Positions 20,962-29,069 of a stretch of DNA of 64,000 bases are shown piece by piece. Positions within the stretch are counted from its first letter, which is position 1. Every line of letters begins with the position of its first letter. The position numbers were made by a program, and so were the translations under genes. Location: positions 20,967 through 84,966 of the forward strand of contig JADKFE010000029.1 in NCBI GenBank assembly GCA_016717595.1, read 5' to 3'. The notes beneath the pieces were generated by a model that saw only the letters and a list, made by a program, of their open reading frames with translations, was not told the DNA's origin and did no database searches. This DNA is from Deltaproteobacteria bacterium. Its GTDB lineage: Bacteria > Myxococcota_A > UBA796 > CAJQPC01.

Positions 20962-20979
20962 GCGCGGTCTGAGCGCGGT
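20947..20979 (+). repeat. Three tandem 11-bp units across the TPR gene stop codon
   Basis: CTGAGCGCGGT occurs three times head to tail at 20947, 20958 and 20969. The second unit supplies the in-frame TGA stop (20959-20961). Because 11 is not a multiple of three, gain or loss of a unit would change the reading frame of the C-terminus. A slippage product is the simplest explanation. Confidence 0.75.
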
Positions 20980-21075
20980 GGAGGGCTCGGAGCGGGGATC
21001 CCGGTCACCGCCCGGCCTGCCGATCGAATATGCTGGGGGCGCCGCAGACGCGGCCGCCAAGAGGAGCGCCCCCCG

Positions 21076-22161
21076 GTGCAAGAACGCACACCCCAAGACA
21101 GCAAGATCGATCCTCAGGCCACGGTGCCGCGGGCCTCACGCCTCGTGCCGACGCTCACGGTGATCTACCACCCCGAGCTGCCCGTGCTCGGCCGCCAGCT
21201 CCCCGTCACGCCCGAGGCCCCCGTTGAGCTGGGTCGCGGCGCGGAGGTGCTCGGCCCCGGCGCTCTGGACGATGGCCGCCTCTCCCGCCGCCACTGCGTG
21301 ATCCGCGCCGAGGGCCGGGCCGAGGTGGTCGTCGAGGACCAGCAGAGCCGCAACGGCACGGCGGTGAACGGCCGCCGGGTGTCTTCAGCGACGCTCCGGC
21401 ACGGCGACGTGATCACCTTGGGCAAGCTCACCTTGCTCTACACCTTGCAGCCCCGGGGCTTCGCGCCCGCGCCGAACCCCCGCTTCGTGGGCTCAAGCCC
21501 GGCGCTCATGGCGATGATTCACGACCTCACCGCCGTGGCCCCGGGCAGCGCCCCGGCCTTGCTCGTGGGCGAGAGCGGCGTGGGTCGACGCAAAGCCGCC
21601 GCCGAGCTGCACCGCGTCTCCCGCCACCGCGGCCCCTACGGTGTGGTGGACTGCGCGGCGGAGAGCGTGCCGAGCTGGGAGCGGATCCGGTCGAAGGTCG
21701 GCCAAGGCGTGATCACCTTCGCCCACATCGAGCTGGCGCCGATGCCCTTGCAGCGCGCGATCTCCGACCACATCACGGCCTTGGGCGACGGCGAGGGCCT
21801 GCGTATCCTCGCCACCGCGGGCGGTGACCTGCGCCGCCTCGTCCGCGGCGGCGCCTTCGACCCCGACCTCGCCGAGCACTTAAGCCGCCGCGTCGTGTCC
21901 GTGCCCACCTTACGCGAGCGCGCTGAAGACCTCATCCCCCTGGCCTTCGCCTTTGGCCGCGCGGCCTCCAACGACGCCCTGCGCCCCTTGAGCCAGCGCC
22001 TCACCCTGGCGCTCTCGTTGCACCCCTGGCCCCAGAACCTCCGCGAGCTCAAGGACACCATGACCCGCGTCTGCGCCGAGCAGGCCCACGAGCCCCAGCT
22101 CAAGGCCCCGGCGTGGCTCTTGCAGCAGCTCCCGGGGCGGGTGGATGGGGTGGAGGGCTAG
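21076..22161 (+). CDS. FHA domain fused to degenerate sigma-54-type AAA+ module
   Basis: 361 residues, GTG 21076 with GAGGAG nine bases upstream. Residues about 40-120 form an FHA phosphothreonine-binding domain (VELGRGAEV, LSRRHCVIRAEG, QQSRNGTAVNGRRV). Residues about 135-340 resemble the AAA+ core of bacterial enhancer-binding proteins, starting FVGSSPALMAMIHDL as in NtrC-type proteins and ending with HPWPQNLRELKDTM (the WPGNVREL block). The Walker A is altered (GESGVGRRKAA), the Walker B position reads GVITFAHIELAP without the acidic DE pair, and no GAFTGA loop or DNA-binding C-terminal helix is present. It is therefore unlikely to activate sigma-54 RNA polymerase and may be a phospho-dependent adaptor or regulator. 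Functional inference is weak. Confidence 0.78.
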   Translation: MQERTPQDSKIDPQATVPRASRLVPTLTVIYHPELPVLGRQLPVTPEAPVELGRGAEVLGPGALDDGRLSRRHCVIRAEGRAEVVVEDQQSRNGTAVNGRRVSSATLRHGDVITLGKLTLLYTLQPRGFAPAPNPRFVGSSPALMAMIHDLTAVAPGSAPALLVGESGVGRRKAAAELHRVSRHRGPYGVVDCAAESVPSWERIRSKVGQGVITFAHIELAPMPLQRAISDHITALGDGEGLRILATAGGDLRRLVRGGAFDPDLAEHLSRRVVSVPTLRERAEDLIPLAFAFGRAASNDALRPLSQRLTLALSLHPWPQNLRELKDTMTRVCAEQAHEPQLKAPAWLLQQLPGRVDGVEG

Positions 22162-22166
22162 GGTCG

Positions 22167-22961
22167 TCAGCCCGCGTTCACCCCCCACCGCACGTCCACG
22201 GCCTGGGTGAAGGTCACGAGGTTGAGCCGCGGGTCAAACGACAGGCCCACGTCCGCGGTCACCCAGGAGCCTTGGCTCACGGGCAGCTCGGCGCCGAGGG
22301 TGAGGTTGGCCTGAGGTCGGGGTGTGCTGTGGATGGCGTAGGGGCGCACGACGGCGGCGCCACCCTCCAGGACGAGCCGCGCGCCGGGCAAGGCGAGGCG
22401 CAGGCGGGCGGTGGTGGCGAGGCGGTCGAGCTGGTCGGCGTCGCTGCGGGCGCCGGAGAGGCCGAGGGTGAGCTGGGCGCGCGCTTGAAGGGGCAGCCCG
22501 CCGCTCACCCACACCGACGTGGTGTCGTGGCCCAAGGCGTCGAGCTGGCCGCCGTCGAAGCTCGCCACACGCGCCGCGGCGACGGTCAGGCCGGGGGCGT
22601 TCCAGGCGGGATCGGGGCGACGATAGGTCAGCCGCGCCGCGCCGACGAGGGCGACGTCGGACTCCAAGCCCGCGGCGATGGCCCCAGAGACGCCGAGCTG
22701 CAGGGCGGCGGCGCGCCGGGCGGGAGACAGGGCGCTGGTGAGCTCCAAGGCGCCAGCGGGCCGAGGCTTGAGCTGGGCGTCCATGGCGCGCCCGGTCGTC
22801 ACCGAGACGAGGGTGGCCGGGCTAGACTCCGAGAGCGGCGCGCCGGAGCGATCCAGGCCCACGAAGGCGGGAACCTGGGCGGTGACGGGGAGCTCGGCGG
22901 CGGGCTCTGCGGCCTCGGCGGAGGGGATCAGCGCGGTGAGCGCGACGAGCAGGGCGGGCAC
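22167..22961 (-). CDS. Exported protein of unknown function, outer-membrane-barrel-like
   Basis: 264 residues from GTG 22959-22961, which has AAAGGAG six bases upstream; the frame is open further upstream but without support. The N-terminus PALLVALTALIPSAEAAEP is a signal peptide. The mature protein alternates hydrophobic and polar residues in strand-sized blocks (LQLGVSGAIAAGLESDVALV, ARLTYRRPD, TLGLSGARSDADQLDRL, GSWVTADVGLSFDPRLNLVT) separated by turns, a pattern expected for a small beta-barrel of the outer membrane. There is no terminal aromatic; it ends VDVRWGVNAG. It is transcribed after the DUF1905 and sulfatase genes on the same strand, with a 53-base gap. Function unknown. Confidence 0.6.
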   Translation of the reverse strand: MPALLVALTALIPSAEAAEPAAELPVTAQVPAFVGLDRSGAPLSESSPATLVSVTTGRAMDAQLKPRPAGALELTSALSPARRAAALQLGVSGAIAAGLESDVALVGAARLTYRRPDPAWNAPGLTVAAARVASFDGGQLDALGHDTTSVWVSGGLPLQARAQLTLGLSGARSDADQLDRLATTARLRLALPGARLVLEGGAAVVRPYAIHSTPRPQANLTLGAELPVSQGSWVTADVGLSFDPRLNLVTFTQAVDVRWGVNAG

Positions 22962-23014
22962 AGACGCTCCTTTGGGGGTCGGCGCGGGCAGTCTGCCACA
23001 ACGCCCCGACCCCC

Positions 23015-23287
23015 TCACCGCGGCGCGAGGCTGACCACCACCACATCCCCGGCCTCTTTGCCTTGGCGGATGTTTTTGGGAACGGGCAAGAGCGCCCCGT
23101 GCCGCTTGTCGGCCCAGACGCTCGTGTCCCAGCTCCGCCCGTTGACGGTGGCCCGCACCGGCGTGCGCCCCCAGCCCGCCACCACCGGCGGCGCGTGCTC
23201 CACGGGCACCGGCGCGAAGGTCCAGCCGCCGGGGGCCTCCACCCGCCACAGGGTGGCCTCAAAGGTGCAGGGCTCAAACAGGATCAT
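23015..23287 (-). CDS. DUF1905 domain protein
   Basis: 90 residues from ATG 23285-23287, which overlaps the 3' end of the sulfatase gene by 14 bases. The sequence FEPCTFEATLWRVE, VRATVNGRSWDTSVWADK and GALLPVPKNIRQGK followed by GDVVVVSLAPR matches the DUF1905 pattern (small beta barrel, often fused to a YdeI-type domain). Here it stands alone and is complete. The function of DUF1905 is unknown; the fold suggests a binding domain. The overlap with the upstream coding region indicates translational coupling. Confidence 0.75.
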   Translation of the reverse strand: MILFEPCTFEATLWRVEAPGGWTFAPVPVEHAPPVVAGWGRTPVRATVNGRSWDTSVWADKRHGALLPVPKNIRQGKEAGDVVVVSLAPR

Positions 23288-24659
23288 GGGCGTTTGGGGG
23301 CTGGAGGAGGCGCTGGCGCTGGGCTCTGGGCTCCGGGACGTAGCCCAAGGAGCGCAACATCTCAAAGGTCTCGACGTCCTCGACGGTGACCGGCTGGGTG
23401 GGGCTCGTCGGGTTGAGCCCACCGCGGGCGGCGCCGAGGGCCTGGTAGAGCGGCTCGGCGCGGCCGCGCTGGGCGGGGTCGTCAGAGAGCAGGGCGCCCT
23501 CGACGCCGTCTGGCGACACGGCCCACAGCCGCGCTTGACCGTCGCGGGGGGCCAAGGTGAAGCGCAGGTCGTCGGTGATGATCGAGAGCTGGGGCGGGCC
23601 GTAGAGGATGTCTTCGGAGATCGCCGCGCGGCCGGGCACGGTGACGCCGCCACGCGCCAGGGCGGCCAGCTCGCCGGATCCATCGGTGAGCAGGGGCAGA
23701 AGCTCGGCGGTGGAGACGACGCTGCGGTTGTCGCCGGGGGGCACACCCGGGGCCTTGATCAGCAAGGGCACCCGGGTCACGACGGAGCGGGTGGTGTGGC
23801 CGTGCTCAAAGCGGCCGTGGTCCCAGAGCTCCTCGCCGTGGTCGGCGGTGATCACCAACAGCGTGCGCTCCCAGCGCGCCGCATCGGCCTTGAGGCCCTC
23901 GATGAGCGCGCCCAGGGCCGCGTCCGTCGCCAAGACCTCCTCCGCGTACCGGGCCCGCACATAGGCCTGGTCTTCAGGGGAGAGCGTCTCTTTGCCGGTG
24001 GTCCACGCCGCCCAGCGCGCCTCGTCGAAGGGGCCGTCCGGCAAGGTGTGGGGCAGGCTCGCCGAGAATTGGCCGCGCTGGGCCTCAGGGGCGTAGTAGT
24101 CGTAGTGCGGCTCCATGAGGTGCAGCACGAGCAGGCTCGGGTCGGGGCTTCCGCGAAGCCAGGCGAGGCCCGAGCTGACGTTCTCTTGGGCGCTGCGGTG
24201 GGTGAGGATGTCGGCGCCGCGGTAGTCGTAGGGCTCAAAGCCCCGGTGGAGGCCGAACTGCGGCGCCAAGAAGGCGTTGTTCATAAACGCCGCCGCGCGA
24301 TAGCCCCGGGCGCGGAGGATCGTCGCCACCGTGGGCACCTCGGCGGGCAAGGCGCCGAAGATGTCGGCGTCGGCGGGGTCTTGCACGACGCCGTGGCGCC
24401 ACACGGGCAGGCCGGTGAGCAGGCAGGCCACCGACGGCAAGGTCCATGAGGCGCAGGTATACGCCCGGGAGAAGCTCGCGGCCTCCTCCCGGGCGAGGCG
24501 ATCGAGGTGGGGCGTGGCGGGGAAGGCCGAGCCGTTGACCCCCAAAGCGTCGGCCCGGAGGGTGTCGACGACGACCAGCACCACGTCCAAGGGGCGCGGC
24601 GCCGGGGGAGGTGTCTCGGGACCGCAGGCCGTCATCAGGGCCAAGAGCAGGGTGGGCAT
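23274..24659 (-). CDS. Sulfatase/alkaline-phosphatase-superfamily lipoprotein
   Basis: 461 residues. The N-terminus MPTLLLALMTACG is a lipoprotein signal with lipobox Cys. The sulfatase core begins VVLVVVDTLRADALGVNG with the metal-binding Asp, then YTCASWTLPSVACLLTGL at the position of the catalytic nucleophile loop. Canonical arylsulfatases have C/S-x-P-x-R there. Here the motif is the SWTLPS variant common in membrane-bound sulfatase-like proteins, so phosphotransferase or phosphodiesterase activity is possible. LLVITADHGEELWDHGRFEHG contains the second metal-binding D-H pair, and RVPLLIKAPG follows. Likely anchored facing the periplasm. It is divergent from the asparagine synthetase-like gene, with a short shared promoter region. 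Confidence 0.8.
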   Translation of the reverse strand: MPTLLLALMTACGPETPPPAPRPLDVVLVVVDTLRADALGVNGSAFPATPHLDRLAREEAASFSRAYTCASWTLPSVACLLTGLPVWRHGVVQDPADADIFGALPAEVPTVATILRARGYRAAAFMNNAFLAPQFGLHRGFEPYDYRGADILTHRSAQENVSSGLAWLRGSPDPSLLVLHLMEPHYDYYAPEAQRGQFSASLPHTLPDGPFDEARWAAWTTGKETLSPEDQAYVRARYAEEVLATDAALGALIEGLKADAARWERTLLVITADHGEELWDHGRFEHGHTTRSVVTRVPLLIKAPGVPPGDNRSVVSTAELLPLLTDGSGELAALARGGVTVPGRAAISEDILYGPPQLSIITDDLRFTLAPRDGQARLWAVSPDGVEGALLSDDPAQRGRAEPLYQALGAARGGLNPTSPTQPVTVEDVETFEMLRSLGYVPEPRAQRQRLLQPPNAHDPV

Positions 24660-24746
24660 AGGCGAACTCTACACCGCGGGGCGCCCGTTCGGGGCGCGGG
24701 ATGGGTTATCGTGTGCCCCGACCCCTGCCCCTCGGAGGATCCGCCC

Positions 24747-26579
24747 TTGGGTGGCCTCGCCGGACTCGTACACCTCCGTGGCCCCGCGCCGGACCGCGCC
24801 CTCGTCGAGCGAATGTCCCTCGCCGTCGCCCACCGCGGCCCCGACGACGCGGGCCTCTGGGCTGAGGGTGAGGCGGCCATCGCCCACCGCCGCATCGCGC
24901 TCTCGGTGCATGGTCGCGCCCAGCCTGTTGTGGACGCCGAGCGCGCCTTGGTGCTCGACGGCCGCATCTACGAGCTCGGCGCGCTCCAAGAGCGCCTGCG
25001 CCGCGAAGGCCAAGAGCCCGGCGGCTGGGACGCCGAGGTCGCCTTGGCGTCTTTGGCCCGCTGGGGCGACGAGGCGCTCTCCAAGCTGCACGGCGACTGG
25101 GCCCTGGCCGTGTGGAACCGCCGCACCAAACGCCTGTTCTTGGCCCGCGACCCCATGGGCGTGCGCCCCCTCTACTACGCCGCCCGCGACGGCAAGGTCG
25201 CCTTCGCCAGCGACCTGCGCGCCCTGCTGCTCTTGCCCTGGGTGAGCCGCGAGGTCGCCACAGATCGCCTCGCGGAGTACCTCAGCTTTCGCTACACCCA
25301 CGCCCCCCGCACCTTGCTGCGCGACGTGATGCAGCTCCCCGCGGGCTGCGTCTTGCGCGCCGACGCCGACGGCGTACGAGTAGACCGCTGGTCTAGTTAC
25401 GACTACGCCGCCCCCGACGCCTCCGAGCCCAGCGAAGACGAGGCCCGGGACCAGCTTGAGCGCGCCCTGCGCCGCGCCGTGGAGCGCCGCCTGCCCACAG
25501 ACCAGCCCGCCGGGGTGCTGCTCTCCGGGGGCACGGCGTCCACGGCCATCGCCGCCTTGGCTGTCGAGCGCTCCCGCCATGTGCGCAGCTTCAACGTGGC
25601 CTTTGACGATGAGGCCGCCGACGAGGGCGCCTTCGCCGGGCGGGTCGCCTCCTTGTTGGGCCTCCAGCACGAGACGGTCCACGTCACCCGGGAGAGCTTC
25701 GTGGCGTCCCTGGAGGAGACCGTAGACGCCATGGGCGCGCCGCCGCCGAGCCCCGCGGCGATCCCCCAGCTCCTCATCTGCCGCGCGGCCCGGCTCAGCA
25801 CCCGGGTGGCCCTCTCCGGCGACGGCGGCGACGAGCTCCTCGGCGGCGTGCGCGCCACGAGCCTGCCCGTCGAGCTGCGCACGGCCCGGCTCAAGTCCCA
25901 CCTGCCGCCGCTCCTGCGCCGCCTCACCGGCGCCAGCGGCTTAGAGCCCGGCGCCCACTTCGGCCTCAAGCGCCTCATCGGCGGCTCCAAGGTGTTCGGC
26001 GCTGAAGAGCGCGGGCGAATCCTCCGCGACCCGTCCCTGCAGCGCCCCGGCATGCGCCTCGCCTTGCTGAGCCCGCTCTACGACGAGGTCCAGACCGACC
26101 CGATCAACGAGGTCCTACACGTCTACCTGCGCGGCTGGCTGGCCGAGGACTCCTTGGCCCGCGCCGACCGCGTGTCGATGTTGGCCGGCCTGGAGCTGCG
26201 TTTTCCGCTGCTGGACCCCGACGTGGTGCGGGTCTGCCACAGCCTGCCCGGCAGCGCGAAGATCAAGCGCCGCCGCGGCGTGTGGCACCCCAAGTGGCCC
26301 CTCAAGCGCCTGCTCGCCGCCCGAGGCCTGCCCGACGCCGTGGTCTGGCGCCCCAAAGGGGGGCTCTCCTCACCGCTCAACCGCTGGTTACGCGGAGAGG
26401 GCGAGGCGACGCTGTGGGACCGCATCGAGTCCGTCTGCGCCGACCCCCTGGGCCTGTTCCAAGGCGAGGCGATCCGGGAGCTGGCGCGGGCCCACGCCCG
26501 GGGCGAGGCGGATCATGGGGCGAAGCTGTGGACGCTGATCTTCTTGGACCTGTGGCTGCGGCGGCAGGTGTTGGGGTAG
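24747..26579 (+). CDS. Asparagine synthetase-like protein with degenerate active sites
   Basis: 610 residues. The start is TTG 24747 with GGAGG eight bases upstream, which aligns the N-terminus (MGGLAGLVHL) with the MCGIAGI start of class II glutamine amidotransferases. The expected catalytic Cys2 is Gly, so ammonia release from glutamine should be lost. The glutaminase fold is otherwise kept (AVAHRGPDDAGLWAEG, LHGDWALAVWNRR, FLARDPMGVRPLYYA). The synthetase half has LLSGGTASTAIAAL where the PP-loop normally reads SGGLDSS, while LSGDGGDELLGG is conserved, and the C-terminal helices (LAGLELRFPLLD) are intact. It may use free ammonia or another amine, act as a different amide ligase, or be non-catalytic. 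It lies divergent from a sulfatase and upstream of pbpC. Confidence 0.8.
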   Translation: MGGLAGLVHLRGPAPDRALVERMSLAVAHRGPDDAGLWAEGEAAIAHRRIALSVHGRAQPVVDAERALVLDGRIYELGALQERLRREGQEPGGWDAEVALASLARWGDEALSKLHGDWALAVWNRRTKRLFLARDPMGVRPLYYAARDGKVAFASDLRALLLLPWVSREVATDRLAEYLSFRYTHAPRTLLRDVMQLPAGCVLRADADGVRVDRWSSYDYAAPDASEPSEDEARDQLERALRRAVERRLPTDQPAGVLLSGGTASTAIAALAVERSRHVRSFNVAFDDEAADEGAFAGRVASLLGLQHETVHVTRESFVASLEETVDAMGAPPPSPAAIPQLLICRAARLSTRVALSGDGGDELLGGVRATSLPVELRTARLKSHLPPLLRRLTGASGLEPGAHFGLKRLIGGSKVFGAEERGRILRDPSLQRPGMRLALLSPLYDEVQTDPINEVLHVYLRGWLAEDSLARADRVSMLAGLELRFPLLDPDVVRVCHSLPGSAKIKRRRGVWHPKWPLKRLLAARGLPDAVVWRPKGGLSSPLNRWLRGEGEATLWDRIESVCADPLGLFQGEAIRELARAHARGEADHGAKLWTLIFLDLWLRRQVLG

Positions 26580-26639
26580 GGGGCGGCCGCGTGAGCCCGC
26601 GACACCCCTTCGTTGCCCCCCCGTGATACGCCCAGAGCC

Positions 26640-28886
26640 ATGTCCCGCCGCCGCCTCGCCGCCCTCGTCGCGCTCGTCGTCACCCTCGCCTGGGTGCTCC
26701 TCGCGGCCTCGCGGGCCTCCCTGGAGGCGCCGCCGCCGAGCCTCACCCTGCTCGACCGCCACGGTGAGCTGCTCGGCGAGGTGGGCCGCGGCGACGATCA
26801 AGACTTGGGCGCCTGGCCCCTCGACCCCGTGCCTTGGCGTGTCGCCGCCGCCACCCTGGCCTTGGAGGACCGCCGCTTCTGGACCCACCCCGGCGTCGAC
26901 CCTCAAGCGGTGGTGCGCGCCATCCGCCAGAACCTCGCCGCCGGGGAGGTGATCTCCGGCGCGTCCACCATCGCCATGCAGATCGCCCGGATGCAGCGCC
27001 CGGCGCCGCGCACCTTGCCCAACAAGGTCACCGAGGCCCTCGTCGCGCTCATGCTCACCGCGCGCTACGACCGTGACGCCCTGCTCGCCCATTACCTGCG
27101 TCTCACGCCGTATGGAAACCGCGCCCAAGGCATCGCCTACGCCGCCCGGCGTTATCTCGACAAGCCCGTGGCCGACCTCTCTTGGGCCGAGACGGCGTTT
27201 CTGTGCGCCATCCCGCAGTCGCCCAGCCGTCACAACCCCATGAGCGTTGAAGGGCGCCGCCGGGCGATCACCCGGGCGGGGCGGATCCTCGACGCCTTGG
27301 CCCAAGACGGCCTCTTGCGAGAGCCGGAGCTGGCCCAGGCCCGGCGTGAGCTACAGACGATCGGCGTCTCATTGCGCCACACCCGCCCCTCGGAGACGCT
27401 CCACGCCGTGTTGGCCCTGGAGCGCCAGCTCAAGTGGACTGAAGGCATGGACCCGCGGGTGACCACCACCCTCGATCTCTCTGTGCAGCGTCTCGCCCAG
27501 CAGGCCGCCCGGGAGCAGCTCAACCTCTGGGCGCCCTATGGCGCGGGGCAGGCGGCCCTGGTGGTGGTGAGCTTGCCCGAGGCCGAGGTGCTCGCCGCGG
27601 TGGGCTCCGTGGACTGGGGCGAAGGCAGCGTCGCCGGGTCCATCGACTTCACCCGCACCCCGCGCCCGCCGGGCAGCCTGCTCAAACCGTTCGCCTACGC
27701 CGAGGCCCTGGAGCGCGGCGTGATTCAGCCCAACACGCCCCTGTTTGACGTCGGCCGCGCACGAGACGGCATTCACGACGCCGACGGGCGCAGCCTCGGC
27801 CCGCTGATGCCGCGTGTGGCCTTGGGAAACTCCAGAAACGTGCCCGCCGTGGCCCTGGCCGAGTCTGTGGGGCTCAACGCCCTGTTTGATCGGTTCGTCT
27901 CGTTGGGCCTACACAGAGGAGACGCCGCCGCTGAAGAGGTCGGCTATGGCCTCGTGATCGGCGGCTTGAGCACGACGGCGCTGCAGGTGGCCGAGGCCTA
28001 CACCGCGCTGGCCCTGGAGGGCCAAAAACGCGCCTTGAGCTGGGTCAAAGACCAGCCCGGCGAGGTCACGCGGATGTTCTCGCCCCAGGTGGCGCGGCTC
28101 GTGACGCTGTGGCTGGCCGACCCTCAGGCCCGCCTGCCGAGCTTCCCCCGCATGGGCTACTCCGAGCTGCCGTTCCCCACGGCGGTGAAGACGGGCACCT
28201 CGCCCCAGGCCCGGGACGCCTGGGCTGTGGCCTGGACCGATCGCCACCTCGTCGTCGCCTGGATCGGCCACCCCGACTGGCGCCCGATGACCGCGGCGAG
28301 CGGTTACCGCGCCGGGGCGGCCTTGGCCCAGCGTGTGCTTCTGGAGCTAGAGGCCGACCGCGCCGACGGCCTCTCCGACACACAGTTTCCCGCCCCCGCG
28401 GGCTGGCCGCTCGTGGAGGTCTGCCCGCTCTCCGGCCAGGCCGCGACGGAGGCCTGCGGCCAGACCACCCAAGAGCACGTCGCCGAGGCCCCCGAGCCCT
28501 GCACAACACACACGGTCGAGGCCGGCCGAGTGGTGGTTCGCCCCGACCCCCGCTGGCTCGACTGGGCGGCCGCCGAGGGCCTGCCCTTGGCCCAAGACGC
28601 CGCGCCCACCGACGCCGAGCCCAGCCTGGCCCTGCTCTCCCCCCGGGGCGGCGAGCGCCTGACCATCGACCCCGAGCAGCCCGCCGAGGCCGCCACCTTC
28701 GCCCTGCGTGTGGCCGTCACCCCCGCCGCTGAGCAGGTGCTGTGGGTGATCGACGGCGAGCCCTGGGCCTTGGTCGAGGCCCCCTACGCCGCGCGTTGGC
28801 CCCTGAGCCCGGGTGTCCACCGCGTCCGCGCTGAGCTGCCCTGGACGACGATCCGATCCGAAGAGGTGGTGATTGAGGTGCGGTGA
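26640..28886 (+). CDS. pbpC: Penicillin-binding protein 1C
   Basis: 748 residues from ATG 26640 (an in-frame codon nine residues earlier has less support). An N-terminal membrane anchor (LAALVALVVTLAWVLLAA) is followed by the GT51 transglycosylase with the catalytic Glu in ALEDRRFWTHPGVD (about 75), GASTIAMQIARMQRP and NKVTEALVALMLTARY. The transpeptidase has SxxK in PPGSLLKPFAYA (about 347), SxN in LGNSRNVPAVA and KTGTS (about 516), then the BiPBP_C-type C-terminal domain (PLSGQAATEACGQ, LLSPRGGERLTID). It polymerises and crosslinks peptidoglycan; PBP1C enzymes are usually accessory. It starts 61 bases after the asparagine synthetase-like gene and may be cotranscribed with it. Confidence 0.92.
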   Translation: MSRRRLAALVALVVTLAWVLLAASRASLEAPPPSLTLLDRHGELLGEVGRGDDQDLGAWPLDPVPWRVAAATLALEDRRFWTHPGVDPQAVVRAIRQNLAAGEVISGASTIAMQIARMQRPAPRTLPNKVTEALVALMLTARYDRDALLAHYLRLTPYGNRAQGIAYAARRYLDKPVADLSWAETAFLCAIPQSPSRHNPMSVEGRRRAITRAGRILDALAQDGLLREPELAQARRELQTIGVSLRHTRPSETLHAVLALERQLKWTEGMDPRVTTTLDLSVQRLAQQAAREQLNLWAPYGAGQAALVVVSLPEAEVLAAVGSVDWGEGSVAGSIDFTRTPRPPGSLLKPFAYAEALERGVIQPNTPLFDVGRARDGIHDADGRSLGPLMPRVALGNSRNVPAVALAESVGLNALFDRFVSLGLHRGDAAAEEVGYGLVIGGLSTTALQVAEAYTALALEGQKRALSWVKDQPGEVTRMFSPQVARLVTLWLADPQARLPSFPRMGYSELPFPTAVKTGTSPQARDAWAVAWTDRHLVVAWIGHPDWRPMTAASGYRAGAALAQRVLLELEADRADGLSDTQFPAPAGWPLVEVCPLSGQAATEACGQTTQEHVAEAPEPCTTHTVEAGRVVVRPDPRWLDWAAAEGLPLAQDAAPTDAEPSLALLSPRGGERLTIDPEQPAEAATFALRVAVTPAAEQVLWVIDGEPWALVEAPYAARWPLSPGVHRVRAELPWTTIRSEEVVIEVR

Positions 28887-28887
28887 G

Positions 28888-28990
28888 GGGGCGAAAAAAG
28901 CCCCTGGAGGGCGGGTTCAGAGGATCCGTGAATGACCCCGGAGGCGCCTCCGGGCGGATCTGAGCCCGCCCCCATCGCCAAGGGGCGGGC
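28888..28990 (+). terminator. Three stacked inverted repeats downstream of pbpC
   Basis: Directly after the pbpC stop, GGGGC (28888-28892) and GCCCC (28900-28904) flank an A-rich loop. Next is a perfect 18-bp palindrome CCCGGAGGCGCCTCCGGG (28937-28954), itself flanked by GGATCCG and CGGATC arms. The third is a 9-bp stem GCCCGCCCC/GGGGCGGGC (28964-28972 and 28982-28990). None is followed by a U tract, so a terminator role is inferred from position and stem strength only. Confidence 0.45.
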
Positions 28991-29069
28991 GCGCCAGCCA
29001 CCTCGTCGTGCCCGGTGATCCAAAGCTCCGCTCGTGCGCTCTGTTCGTCAACACACCGGAGCACAGCCC

